Below, one piece after another: positions 56,792 to 64,000 of a stretch of DNA of 64,000 nt; positions within the stretch are counted from its first letter, which is position 1, and each line of letters opens with the position of its first letter. Origin of the DNA: a virus. The translations under genes were made by a program, and so were the position numbers. The DNA lies in the IMG/VR virus record IMGVR_UViG_3300008117_000023, positions 47,582 through 111,581 of that record. One strand, written 5' to 3'. The notes under the pieces were generated by a model, which saw only the letters and a list, made by a program, of their open reading frames with translations, ran no database searches and was not told where the DNA came from.

Positions 56792-57493
56792 ATGAGAGTT
56801 CGTATTGTAGGCTATACTGTAGCAGACCCAGAATTTGTAGAAGAATGTAAAGCAGAAGCTCTGGCCAAGGGTAAAACAGAACCAGAATTTGCAGACATTC
56901 AAGATCTAATTGCGTTTTGCGCAAGAGTTAGTAACCCAGCTAACCAAATGAATGAAGAAACTAGTGCTAAACTTATCAAATATTTGATCAAACACAGTCA
57001 CTGGAGTCCACTCGAGATGGTTAATGCTACTCTCGAAATTGATACTACTCGTGATATTGCACATCAAATTGTGCGTCATCGCAGTTTTTCCTTTCAAGAG
57101 TTTAGCCAGAGGTATGCTAACCCAGAAGACATGGGCGACATGTTTGAATATTCAGAAGCAAGATTGCAAGATGAAAAGAATCGTCAGAACAGTATTGAAA
57201 CTGAAGACCGTCAGTTAGCCATAGACTGGTTGCATGCACAGATGCGAGTAGCACATAACTGTAAGAAAGAATACGACTGGGCTATTAAAAACGGTATTGC
57301 TAAAGAACAAGCACGTAAGGTTTTGCCAGAAGGCATTACCAAGACACGATTATACATGCAAGGCAGTTTGCGTAGCTGGTTACACTATATTGAACTACGC
57401 AGTGCAAATGGCACACAGAAAGAACACATGGCTATTGCGATTGCTTGTGCAGAAATCATTGGAAAGATCTTTCCGTTGATGAATGAATTATGA
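56792..57493 (+). CDS. thyX: Flavin-dependent thymidylate synthase ThyX
   Basis: 233 residues. The ThyX motif RHRSFSFQEFSQRY (95-108) is intact, preceded by HSHWSPLEM and followed by RKVLPEGITKTRLYM and GSLRSWLHYIELR, all family blocks. It makes dTMP from dUMP using FAD and methylene-tetrahydrofolate. Works with the next gene. AAAGGA precedes the ATG. Confidence 0.95.
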   Translation: MRVRIVGYTVADPEFVEECKAEALAKGKTEPEFADIQDLIAFCARVSNPANQMNEETSAKLIKYLIKHSHWSPLEMVNATLEIDTTRDIAHQIVRHRSFSFQEFSQRYANPEDMGDMFEYSEARLQDEKNRQNSIETEDRQLAIDWLHAQMRVAHNCKKEYDWAIKNGIAKEQARKVLPEGITKTRLYMQGSLRSWLHYIELRSANGTQKEHMAIAIACAEIIGKIFPLMNEL

Positions 57494-57960
57494 AAGCAAA
57501 GTTTGTAGATGCATACATGGATGTTGCTGACAGGTTTAGCAAATTAAGTTCTGCTAAACGACTGCAAGTTGGTGCTATTGTTGTTAAAGATGATAGGATT
57601 ATCAGTATTGGCTATAACGGTATGCCTAGTGGGTGGGACAATAATTGCGAACACGAAGATATTGGATTTAGTGATGCAGTGTTTGGAGAGTCACAATCTC
57701 TAGTTAATAGAGGTTTAAAAACGAGACCAGAGGTTTTACACGCAGAGTCAAACGCCATAGCAAAATTAGCCCGCAGTTCTGAGAGCGGAGATGGTGCTAC
57801 GTTATTTGTAACGCACCAACCTTGCATGGAATGTGCTAAATTGATCTATCAAAGTGGCATAAAAGCTGTTTATTATGCCCATCCATACAGACTCAACGAT
57901 GGTCTAGACTTTTTACAAAAGTCAAATATCAATGTTATTAAAGTAGAAAAGGGCTCGTAA
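57490..57960 (+). CDS. dCMP deaminase
   Basis: 156 residues. RLQVGAIVVKDDRIISIGYN, HAESNAIAKLA (HAE: zinc ligand His and proton-shuttle Glu) and PCMECAKLIYQSGIKAVYY (two zinc Cys) define the deoxycytidylate deaminase family. It supplies dUMP to ThyX, whose gene overlaps it by ATGA. The stop codon lies in the loop of the shared terminator. Confidence 0.93.
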   Translation: MKAKFVDAYMDVADRFSKLSSAKRLQVGAIVVKDDRIISIGYNGMPSGWDNNCEHEDIGFSDAVFGESQSLVNRGLKTRPEVLHAESNAIAKLARSSESGDGATLFVTHQPCMECAKLIYQSGIKAVYYAHPYRLNDGLDFLQKSNINVIKVEKGS

Positions 57961-57975
57961 GCCCTTTTCCTTTTA
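57947..57975. terminator. Bidirectional terminator between convergent genes
   Basis: AAAAGGGCT (57947-57955), CGTA loop, AGCCCTTTT (57960-57968), with A-run on one side and T-run on the other; serves the deaminase gene (+) and phoH (-). Confidence 0.88.
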
Positions 57976-57986
57976 GTCTATATTAC

Positions 57987-58703
57987 TTATTCATCTCCGT
58001 AAAGTTGTAATACTTCCTTAACTGCCTCGTGACGTTCGATGTCTCCTTGTTCGAAACGGACTATGTCCAAATGTTTTAATTGTTTGGATTCAAGCTGTTC
58101 GATAAAACTTATCAAGCCGTTATCTTTTAAACGATCTGCTTGAGCTAAATCTCCTGTTACAGCCATCATTGAGCCTTCTCCTAATCTAGTTAAGAGCATT
58201 TTCATTTGATTTTGAGTTGCATTTTGCATTTCATCAGCTAGAATAAATGCATTTTTGAATGTCCTGCCTCGCATATAGGCTAGGGGTGCAATTTCAATGA
58301 TGCCTTCTTCTATCATGCCTTCTATTTCCTTAGCATTAAAGTATTCGCGTAAGACGTCAAATATAGGTCTTGTCCACGGTGCCATCTTTTGTTCTAGTGT
58401 GCCTGGTAAAAATCCTATATCCTCATCTACTGATACTGCTGGTCTTGTAACAATAATTTTGTCAATTTCGCCTTCTTTAAACAATTTTACAGCCACCTGC
58501 ACCGCAATAAGCGTTTTGCCGGTTCCTGCTGGACCCACTCCGAAGACTATATCTTTCTTTGGATCTAGTAATTTTAGCATGTAAGTTTCTTGGTGTTTAT
58601 TGCGTGGAAGAATTTGCACTTGACGCTTGTGTTTATAATTGTTGATATCTACAACGTTTTCAAAGTTTTGTTTTTTAGTACGAGACGCTCTTTTTGCACT
58701 CAT
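57987..58703 (-). CDS. phoH: PhoH-like ATPase
   Basis: 238 residues from the ATG at 58703, chosen because AAGGAGG lies 6 bases upstream; the longer frame to 58865 has none. Walker A GVGPAGTGKTL (55-65), IVTRPAV, DIGFLPGTLEQKM, AYMRGRTF, FILADEMQNAT (Walker B), TGDLAQAD. PhoH proteins are RNA-related ATPases common in marine and freshwater phages; the exact role is unknown. It is one of the few minus-strand genes. Confidence 0.93.
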   Translation of the reverse strand: MSAKRASRTKKQNFENVVDINNYKHKRQVQILPRNKHQETYMLKLLDPKKDIVFGVGPAGTGKTLIAVQVAVKLFKEGEIDKIIVTRPAVSVDEDIGFLPGTLEQKMAPWTRPIFDVLREYFNAKEIEGMIEEGIIEIAPLAYMRGRTFKNAFILADEMQNATQNQMKMLLTRLGEGSMMAVTGDLAQADRLKDNGLISFIEQLESKQLKHLDIVRFEQGDIERHEAVKEVLQLYGDE

Positions 58704-58819
58704 TAAGTCCTCCTTACGGATATTGAGTAACTGTGTACAGCGTTCCGGGCTGGAACACCCTACAAAGATATTTAGCTCAGACCTCCAAAAGTAAAAACAT
58801 AATGTTATCTTTTTGATGC

Positions 58820-58827
58820 GATAAATA
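58820..58827 (+). promoter_or_regulatory. T4-like late promoter motif GATAAATA
   Basis: 28 bases before the ATG at 58855, heading the late/lysis block. Confidence 0.7.
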
Positions 58828-58854
58828 AGTATAGTAGATTTATAGGACAGCACA

Positions 58855-59424
58855 ATGCACGACATTTATGACGTTATTAAAAACATCGAAGGAATATACG
58901 AAAACGACACTGCTTTTCAGGTGTTGAAAGACTTCGAACGAGTTCTAGACGAACTAGATCTTTATGTATATGCTAATTGGGAAGATGCTGAACTTTTAAG
59001 CGGCCCTGTGATTGATCGCCATTGGGTTACATGCTCGTTTATGTGGCCACGCAACAAGATGCCGGATCCAATGGGAGGCAAGCGTCTAGTAGACTATGAT
59101 TGTAAGATAGGCTATAAAAAAGACTACGTCATTGTTCCTAGAAAAATTAAAGACCCTGATGATATTCGACCAGGAACTAAAAAAGGAAAGCTGGATAGAA
59201 ACCCAGTATGGATTGTTGAAATTCAAATGCCTAAGAAATTAATCGTTGATATCTATACAGGATATAACGAAATGGAGAGTTTTGAAACTGAACCTGCTGT
59301 GGCTGCTAATTCTCCAGGATCAGAATCACAACCTGCTGATCAATCAATGGCTCCACCAGTAGCTGCACCGGGCGGAGCAGTGGCTGCACCCAGCGGCAGC
59401 GAACCAACCGGAGGTGTAGCATAA
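58855..59424 (+). CDS. Hypothetical late protein, 189 aa
   Basis: Mixed alpha/beta N-terminal part (FQVLKDFERVLDELDLYVYA; RHWVTCSFMWPRNKMPDP) and a low-complexity Pro/Ala/Gly tail (APPVAAPGGAVAAPSGSEP). Conserved in related T4-like phages next to the following gene; unknown function, likely virion associated. Confidence 0.75.
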   Translation: MHDIYDVIKNIEGIYENDTAFQVLKDFERVLDELDLYVYANWEDAELLSGPVIDRHWVTCSFMWPRNKMPDPMGGKRLVDYDCKIGYKKDYVIVPRKIKDPDDIRPGTKKGKLDRNPVWIVEIQMPKKLIVDIYTGYNEMESFETEPAVAANSPGSESQPADQSMAPPVAAPGGAVAAPSGSEPTGGVA

Positions 59425-60137
59425 TGGGACTACGAATAGGTGACCTACGAGATATGATCTACGAGATATTTGAAATTGATTCATTTGCCTCTAAAATGGG
59501 CGATGATCAAAACATTATCACACTAAGCTTCAGCGTAAAAACAAAAGAACCTGCAGACGATCTAGTGAGTTTTTTAGAAAAAGGGTACGATTTTATTCTT
59601 GATGCAGACACAACAGCAGGAGAACAAAGCGATGGTACTTTTAAAGTTTTTGTAGAGTTAGAAAGAAATTCTGAAGCACATGAACAGATCGCTGAAATAG
59701 TAGACGGTATCAAAAAACTTGCAGATAAAGATAAACTAAAATTTAGATATTATAAAGATTTTAGAAGCCACGAAGCCACGTTAGAAAATTTACAACAATT
59801 TGTACCCAGCGACCCTGACAACTATGGAATTGTAGCTAACGAAAGCAACATGAATAATTTTAAAAATTTCTTTAGTAAAAGTTTTGTTGAATCTATAGAT
59901 ATGTTAGATGATATTCTTACTATTAAAAAAATGTATGCAGATCCATTGCATTTTAGATTTGTAGATATTGGTGAAAAACATCTTATACTAAATAACATTA
60001 CTGAAAGTTTGAATTTTAACGACTTCGGAGAAGTGATATATCTCAGTAAATATATAGGTAATTACAATATTACAAAATATGGTAAAAAACTTACACTAGA
60101 AAATAACGGCAGAACACTAGTTCTCGAACGTTTATAA
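59424..60137 (+). CDS. Hypothetical late protein, 237 aa
   Basis: RIGDLRDMIYEIFEIDSFAS then KMGDDQNIITLSFSVKTKEP, a sequence block of T4-like phage proteins of unknown function; C-terminal part alpha/beta. TAATG overlap with the previous gene. Confidence 0.75.
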   Translation: MGLRIGDLRDMIYEIFEIDSFASKMGDDQNIITLSFSVKTKEPADDLVSFLEKGYDFILDADTTAGEQSDGTFKVFVELERNSEAHEQIAEIVDGIKKLADKDKLKFRYYKDFRSHEATLENLQQFVPSDPDNYGIVANESNMNNFKNFFSKSFVESIDMLDDILTIKKMYADPLHFRFVDIGEKHLILNNITESLNFNDFGEVIYLSKYIGNYNITKYGKKLTLENNGRTLVLERL

Positions 60138-60151
60138 AATAAGGAACTACA

Positions 60152-60781
60152 ATGAGTTTTACATTTGAATTTAAAAAAGAATATTTGTCAGAAATAATTG
60201 GCAAGAACCCATATACAGATTACTGGTACAGTGCATTATGCGAAATCCTTCCAGTATACGAAATACATACTCCTGAGCGTGTGGCAGCATTTGTTGCACA
60301 GTGCGCTCACGAATCAGGTGGCTTTAAATTCCTTAAAGAAAATTTAAACTATAAAGCAGAAAGTTTGACAAAGACTTTTTCTAAGTATTTTAAAACTTTA
60401 GATGAAGCTAGGGCCTACGAGAAAAAGCCAGAAAAGATTGCCAATAAAGTATATGCGAATCGTATGGGCAACGGAGACGAAGCTAGTGGTGACGGTTTCC
60501 GTTATCTAGGTCGAGGACTTATTCAGTTGACAGGTAAAAATAATTACACATTATTTGCGGCTGCTATTGATACTCCATTAGAAGAAATTCCAGAGTACCT
60601 ACAAACGTTTGAAGGTGCTGTACAATCAGCTTGCTGGTTCTGGGAGCAGAACAATCTTAATCAATGGGCTGATAAGAAAGACATCCTTACACTAACTAAG
60701 CGTATCAACGGTGGTACTATTGGTTTAGAAGACCGCATCAAGCATTACAATCACGCATTACACTTGTTTGTAGGACATTAA
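60152..60781 (+). CDS. Endolysin, GH19 chitinase/lysozyme family
   Basis: 209 residues. QCAHESGGFKFLKENLNYKA (catalytic Glu54 in HESGG), YANRMGNGDEASGDGFRYLG, and GRGLIQLTGKNNY are GH19 motifs used by many phage endolysins to cut the glycan strand of peptidoglycan. No signal peptide, so it depends on the holin at 61512. AAGGA precedes the ATG. Confidence 0.9.
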   Translation: MSFTFEFKKEYLSEIIGKNPYTDYWYSALCEILPVYEIHTPERVAAFVAQCAHESGGFKFLKENLNYKAESLTKTFSKYFKTLDEARAYEKKPEKIANKVYANRMGNGDEASGDGFRYLGRGLIQLTGKNNYTLFAAAIDTPLEEIPEYLQTFEGAVQSACWFWEQNNLNQWADKKDILTLTKRINGGTIGLEDRIKHYNHALHLFVGH

Positions 60782-60782
60782 T

Positions 60783-61247
60783 ATGTGGATGCTATCCTTT
60801 GTGCCAGATAGTTTTTTACTTTGGGTAGTTAACACTATCCTTATCGCTGGCGCAATTGGTACTTTCTTTACATTTTTTATACTACACAGAGTAGTTCGTT
60901 GGCTTCCAGCAATAGCTCCATATCATTTAATTTTACAAATAGTCAGTATTGTATTATTGATTGTAGGTGTATATTTCAAAGGTGGTGTAGGTGTTGAAAT
61001 GGAATGGCGCGAAAAACTTCGTGTTGCTGAAGAACGTGCTAGAATCGCTGAAGAACAGGGAAAACAAGTAAACAAAGAAATTGTTACTGTTTACAAAGAC
61101 CGTGTTAAAGTTGTAAAAGAAAATGTAGTTATCTATCAAGATAAGATTAAAGAAATAGAAAAAATAATCAATCAAGAGTGTAAAGTAGCACCCGAAGCTA
61201 TTGATATTCTTAACGAAGCAGCGAAACCACCAGGGAGCAAGAAATGA
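60783..61247 (+). CDS. Inner-membrane spanin-like protein (Rz type)
   Basis: 154 residues. Hydrophobic segments in the first 70 residues (LWVVNTILIAGAIGTFFTFF; LILQIVSIVLLIVGVYF), then a long charged coiled coil (WREKLRVAEERARIAEEQGK; KIKEIEKIINQECKV). Its stop overlaps (ATGA) the lipoprotein gene, the classic i-spanin/o-spanin layout. More than one TM segment is atypical for Rz. Confidence 0.75.
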   Translation: MWMLSFVPDSFLLWVVNTILIAGAIGTFFTFFILHRVVRWLPAIAPYHLILQIVSIVLLIVGVYFKGGVGVEMEWREKLRVAEERARIAEEQGKQVNKEIVTVYKDRVKVVKENVVIYQDKIKEIEKIINQECKVAPEAIDILNEAAKPPGSKK

Positions 61248-61510
61248 AAAAACTTCTAATGTTGCTTCCTGCGGTTTTATTAACAGGATGTTTGTCCATA
61301 ACAAAGCCGCCAACATTTCCTGAACTACCGCAAGAAATTGCAGATCCTTGCCCAGAACTTAAACAAGCAGAAAAGTCGCCTGAATTAAGTAAACTTCTTG
61401 ACAGTGTAGTTCAAAACTACGGAACTTATTACGAATGCCGTGTAAAAATTGAAGCTATGGTTGAATGGCACAAACGTCAAAAAGAAATTTACGACAAGGC
61501 AGTAAAATAA
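61244..61510 (+). CDS. Outer-membrane lipoprotein spanin-like protein (Rz1 type)
   Basis: 88 residues with lipobox LLTGC (Cys16), then a Pro-rich part (SITKPPTFPELPQEIADPCP) and a helix. Lipoprotein plus proline-rich sequence, starting in the end of the i-spanin gene, fits o-spanin. Together they would fuse the two membranes at lysis. Confidence 0.78.
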   Translation: MKKLLMLLPAVLLTGCLSITKPPTFPELPQEIADPCPELKQAEKSPELSKLLDSVVQNYGTYYECRVKIEAMVEWHKRQKEIYDKAVK

Positions 61511-61511
61511 A

Positions 61512-61850
61512 ATGTCAGGATCAACTGTACACGAAGATTGGATGAATAGAAAATGGCGTCCTGCTATGGGCTGGACCTACATGTTTATTTGTATTCTAGA
61601 CTTTGCTGTGTTTCCTATACTATGGTCAATTACGCAGGCAGCATATTCAGGCACGGTATCTACACAATGGGATCCTATTACTCTTAAAGGCGCTGGCCTG
61701 TTCCACATGGCCATGGGTGCTATACTAGGCATTGCTGCTTGGAGTAGAGGACAAGAAAAAATAATGAATGCTACGACAGTACCAGCTCAGACTGTAGTAA
61801 CACCAACAGGGCTACGTAAGCCTGTGCAACCAACTGAGCCAGAATTATAA
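61512..61850 (+). CDS. Holin, three-TM family
   Basis: 112 residues. NRKWRPAMGWTYMFICILDF, FAVFPILWSI and GAGLFHMAMGAILGIAAWSR then GQEK match the 3-TM holin family (WRP-MGW ... GxFHxAxGAILGxxAW). Pore former that sets lysis timing and releases the endolysin. One base after the o-spanin stop. Confidence 0.88.
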   Translation: MSGSTVHEDWMNRKWRPAMGWTYMFICILDFAVFPILWSITQAAYSGTVSTQWDPITLKGAGLFHMAMGAILGIAAWSRGQEKIMNATTVPAQTVVTPTGLRKPVQPTEPEL

Positions 61851-61862
61851 AGGAGATTTTAC

Positions 61863-61985
61863 ATGTTAGATATATTATTATGGGTAGCAGTAGGTGCATT
61901 TGTAGGATGGAATTTTCCACAACCTTTCTGGGCAAAAGCCGTACAAGAAAAAGTTCAAGCCATGTTAGCTAAAAAGGAAAAATAA
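61863..61985 (+). CDS. Small membrane protein, 40 aa
   Basis: AAGGAG 7 bases before the ATG. One TM helix (ILLWVAVGAFVGWNF) and a basic amphipathic tail (KAVQEKVQAMLAKKEK). Position after the holin suggests an antiholin or accessory lysis peptide. Confidence 0.65.
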   Translation: MLDILLWVAVGAFVGWNFPQPFWAKAVQEKVQAMLAKKEK

Positions 61986-61986
61986 A

Positions 61987-62298
61987 ATGAAATTATTAAC
62001 AACAGCAATTTTTGCAGGTATGATGGTTATTGGTACAGCAGCCTGCGCCAAAGAAGAACCAAAAAAAGCAACACAAGCAACACCAGCAGCCACAGCAAAC
62101 GCAACTGCTCCGGCTGCTCCAGCGGATACTAATAAAGAAGCTCCAAAAACTAAACAAGTTTGCTTAGATGTACAAGGTAAAGACGGAAAACCTGTAATGG
62201 ATCCTAAAACTAATAAACCAAAACAAACTTGTACTACAGTCAAAGTTCGTGAAAAGTTCGAAGGAACTAAGATCGAAGACGCTAAGAAGAGCAAGTAA
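61987..62298 (+). CDS. Exported lipoprotein-like protein, 103 aa
   Basis: Signal peptide with lipobox-like GTAAC (about Cys20), then an Ala/Pro/Thr-rich linker (ATQATPAATANATAPAAP) and a small two-Cys domain (VCLDVQGKDGKPVMDPKTNK...QTCTTVKV). Lysis-block neighbour; function unknown. Confidence 0.68.
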   Translation: MKLLTTAIFAGMMVIGTAACAKEEPKKATQATPAATANATAPAAPADTNKEAPKTKQVCLDVQGKDGKPVMDPKTNKPKQTCTTVKVREKFEGTKIEDAKKSK

Positions 62299-62687
62299 TG
62301 AGAATCTTAGCTGCCGCAGTTCTTGCTTTATCATTAACAGGCTGTGCTACTGTACAGAATTGGATACCCAGCTTCTGGGATGATAATCAAAGCCGCGCAA
62401 TCGTTGATGTACGTCAATCAGTAGCACAGTTAGATTGCAATATAGATCATGCTCCACAAGTAAAACGCATTAAAGATCATCTAGAATGGTTTGATCTTTA
62501 TAGTGAAAGCAAGGGATCACGTCAACAGGATGTTCGTAAGTTGATCGGACCGATGAAAGAAACTGTTGACGATTTTTATAAACGCAGTATTGACAAACAG
62601 GGCACCAAAGCCTACTGTGAAATTAAAAAGAAAATAATGATACTTCAGTCTGAAAAGTCTGCAAGTGCAGTATTAGGGAGATTCTAA
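62298..62687 (+). CDS. Lipoprotein, 129 aa
   Basis: Signal with LSLTGC lipobox (Cys16). The mature part is helical with two Cys (LDCNIDHA; AYCEIKKK). TAATG overlap with the previous gene. Could be an additional envelope or superinfection-exclusion protein. Confidence 0.68.
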   Translation: MRILAAAVLALSLTGCATVQNWIPSFWDDNQSRAIVDVRQSVAQLDCNIDHAPQVKRIKDHLEWFDLYSESKGSRQQDVRKLIGPMKETVDDFYKRSIDKQGTKAYCEIKKKIMILQSEKSASAVLGRF

Positions 62688-62918
62688 ATGCAAGAACTAA
62701 GAGCACTAATTGGTTGTGGTCGTCCATGGGCAGAACAAAGAGCTCAAATGGCATTGCAACTATCAGAAGCGTATTCCGCTGGACAAATTAGTCCTGATGA
62801 ATATAAAGAATTACTACAAGACTTAGTCAGAACAGATATACTAGACAATGAAGCAGACGATATGGCTGTAAAAGCCATGCTGGTTACAGGTGTGTATGGT
62901 CTACTTCAAGTTGTTTAA
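62688..62918 (+). CDS. Small helical protein, 76 aa
   Basis: MQELRALIGCGRPWAEQRAQ... ISPDEYKELLQDLVRTD; soluble helical bundle type with a pattern (SxGQISPDEYKELLxDLVRTD) seen in phage late regions. Unknown role. Confidence 0.65.
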   Translation: MQELRALIGCGRPWAEQRAQMALQLSEAYSAGQISPDEYKELLQDLVRTDILDNEADDMAVKAMLVTGVYGLLQVV

Positions 62919-62930
62919 CAAAGGAAAATT

Positions 62931-63377
62931 ATGAAAAGTTTATTTGTATTTTTATTAGCAACAGTATTATCTGTTCCGGCTTTTGCACAAGGCAAAATGC
63001 CTACTAAGTCAGCAACATATGATGCACAAATTATTAGAGTGAGTGATGGCGATACTATTGTAATCGCCGCCCCCTTTCTACCAGCCCCGCTCAAACCTGA
63101 ACTTGCTGTTAGAATCTACGGCGTTGACACCCCAGAAAAAGGACACAGAGCTCAATGTCCACAAGAAGACCAGCGAGCGCAACTGGCGAGTAAATTTACA
63201 ACTCAAGCCATACAATCCCACCCAAAGCACCAGGTTATTATCTATGGATGGGATAAGTTTGGTGGCCGTATATTGGGAGACATCTTGGTAAATGGACAAA
63301 GTATTCGACAAGGATTAATTGCCAACGGTTTAGCTAGAGAGTATTACGGCGATGCTAAACAAAGTTGGTGTAACTAA
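62931..63377 (+). CDS. Secreted thermonuclease (SNase-like)
   Basis: 148 residues. Sec signal peptide (LFVFLLATVLSVPAFAQ, likely cut after AQ). SNase core: DGDTIVI, VRIYGVDTPEK (Arg and Asp/Thr calcium site), QLASKFTTQAIQ helix region, GRILGDILVNGQSIRQGLIA. The catalytic Glu/Arg set is mostly visible. Exported nuclease in the periplasm or released at lysis; may digest DNA there. GGA site upstream. Confidence 0.85.
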   Translation: MKSLFVFLLATVLSVPAFAQGKMPTKSATYDAQIIRVSDGDTIVIAAPFLPAPLKPELAVRIYGVDTPEKGHRAQCPQEDQRAQLASKFTTQAIQSHPKHQVIIYGWDKFGGRILGDILVNGQSIRQGLIANGLAREYYGDAKQSWCN

Positions 63378-63480
63378 CACACCTTAGGACCGGTATTAAG
63401 TTACCGAAAGTGTGCGCCGGCTGCTGGCGCGGAGAAAGCGATTCGCTACCGTAGACTTCGAAAGTGAGCTTTATAAAGAT
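63378..63480 (+). ncRNA. Structured leader RNA (riboswitch- or attenuator-like)
   Basis: Three neat helices in 80 bases: CACAC/GTGTG closing CGGTA-TTAAGT-TACCG (63378-63415), GCGCC-GGCTGCT-GGCGC (about 63415-63431), then AGCG-ATT-CGCT, all upstream of the amidotransferase-like gene. No family recognised. Confidence 0.5.
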
Positions 63481-63485
63481 TAAAG

Positions 63486-64000
63486 TTGAAAAAGATAGCA
63501 TTATTTTTGCATCAACCCATCTGTGCCGTGGACTCTGCTAACGGCATCATCAAAGCTCTTTCATCCCACTACAGTTTTAAATTATTTTCTAGAGACGAAG
63601 TTGAACCTACCTTCTTTGATGATGTAGACTGCGTATGTTTTCCCGGAGGCTACGGTGACAGCGATAGATATGATACTCTAATGAAATGGAACTGTGACGC
63701 TGTTAGAAACTTTGTAAAGAGTGGAGGCAAATTTCTTGGAATATGCATGGGAGCATACTGGGCAGATCGAGACTACCTTAATGTCTTAGATGGTGTTAGA
63801 GCAGTACAGTACATCAAACAACCTAACACTGACACAAGACGCCCCCATCCTAAAGCTATGCCAGTGAATTGGTTAGGTGTTAACGAAAGGATGTATTTCT
63901 ATGACGGCTGTGCATTTGTTGGTAATAATATGGATGTTGTGGCTACCTATAGCAACGGTGATCCTATGGCTATTATACAAGGACGCATTGGTGTAATAGG
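63486..64000 (+). CDS. Class I glutamine amidotransferase/BPL_N-like protein (3' end cut)
   Basis: At least 171 residues from a TTG start at 63486; the frame is open to the window end. CFPGGYGDSDRYD and GGKFLGICMGAYWA (nucleophile Cys in the GICMG elbow) match the biotin-protein-ligase N-terminal-like/GATase1 family. An active thiol hydrolase or amidotransferase is plausible; in phages such proteins sometimes sit in nucleotide or tRNA-modification clusters. The C-terminus, including the His/Glu partners, is outside the window. Confidence 0.72.
   Translation, partial: MKKIALFLHQPICAVDSANGIIKALSSHYSFKLFSRDEVEPTFFDDVDCVCFPGGYGDSDRYDTLMKWNCDAVRNFVKSGGKFLGICMGAYWADRDYLNVLDGVRAVQYIKQPNTDTRRPHPKAMPVNWLGVNERMYFYDGCAFVGNNMDVVATYSNGDPMAIIQGRIGVI

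Noticed and set aside
58704-58865. Longer PhoH N-terminus to 58865
   Set aside because: The added residues are unlike PhoH, cross the intergenic region, and the ATG at 58703 has AAGGAGG upstream.

Overview
The window is one continuous stretch of a large tailed-phage (Caudoviricetes, T4-like/myovirus-type) genome. Evidence for a phage: about 100 tightly packed, mostly plus-strand genes with ATGA/TAATG overlaps; a 27-gene tRNA array plus tRNA-like pieces; T4-type replication and nucleotide genes (gp44-like clamp loader, ATP-dependent ligase, endonuclease VII-like, ThyX, dCMP deaminase); giant fibre genes; and a complete endolysin/spanin/holin lysis block. The DNA is AT-rich. Both window edges cut genes. 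The host is probably a Gram-negative proteobacterium, because there are lipoprotein signal peptides, an i-/o-spanin pair, TTGACA-17-TATAAT promoters, an rRNA-type boxA-like leader, and a tRNA-His with encoded G-1/C73. I cannot name the host.

Layout. 1-15.9 kb: short early/middle host-takeover genes driven by strong sigma70-type promoters: IF-1, metallopeptidase-like proteins, a DGQHR protein plus HNH pair, a Band-7 lipoprotein, TilS, ClpP and several families of small paralogues. 16-23.7 kb: an RNA-rich region with tRNAs for all 20 amino acids. Between them lie at least seven structured non-tRNA RNAs and four proteins, including an RNA polymerase omega (RpoZ) homologue and a Bax-inhibitor-1 protein. 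The largest RNA (about 1.2 kb, own promoter, many GNRA hairpins, a tRNA-like domain inside a closing stem) looks like the GOLLD/ROOL class of giant phage RNAs. 23.7-24.6 kb: a small minus-strand island (tRNA plus SGNH hydrolase). 24.7-36.8 kb: endonuclease VII-like, phosphatases, kinase, (p)ppGpp-hydrolase-like, DNA ligase, QueD-like, glycosyltransferase-like, UvdE. 37.7-52.2 kb: virion fibre and baseplate-like proteins (one of 3,028 aa) preceded by GATAAATA late-promoter motifs. 52.4-58.7 kb: DnaE-motif fragment, GroES-like, MazG-like, exonuclease, cytidylyltransferase, clamp loader, ThyX, dCMP deaminase, PhoH. 58.8-63.4 kb: two late proteins, then endolysin, i-/o-spanin, 3-TM holin, lipoproteins and an exported SNase-like nuclease. 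A glutamine-amidotransferase-like gene is cut by the right edge.

How the parts fit together (inference): the phage supplements host transcription (omega), translation (IF-1, tRNAs, TilS with CAT tRNAs) and proteostasis (ClpP, GroES-like). It may blunt stringent signalling (HD hydrolase, MazG) and rebuild the nucleotide pool (ThyX, deaminase). Early genes use host-like promoters; late genes use a T4-like late motif. Several intergenic regions place a promoter inside a hairpin or terminator, giving compact start/stop control.
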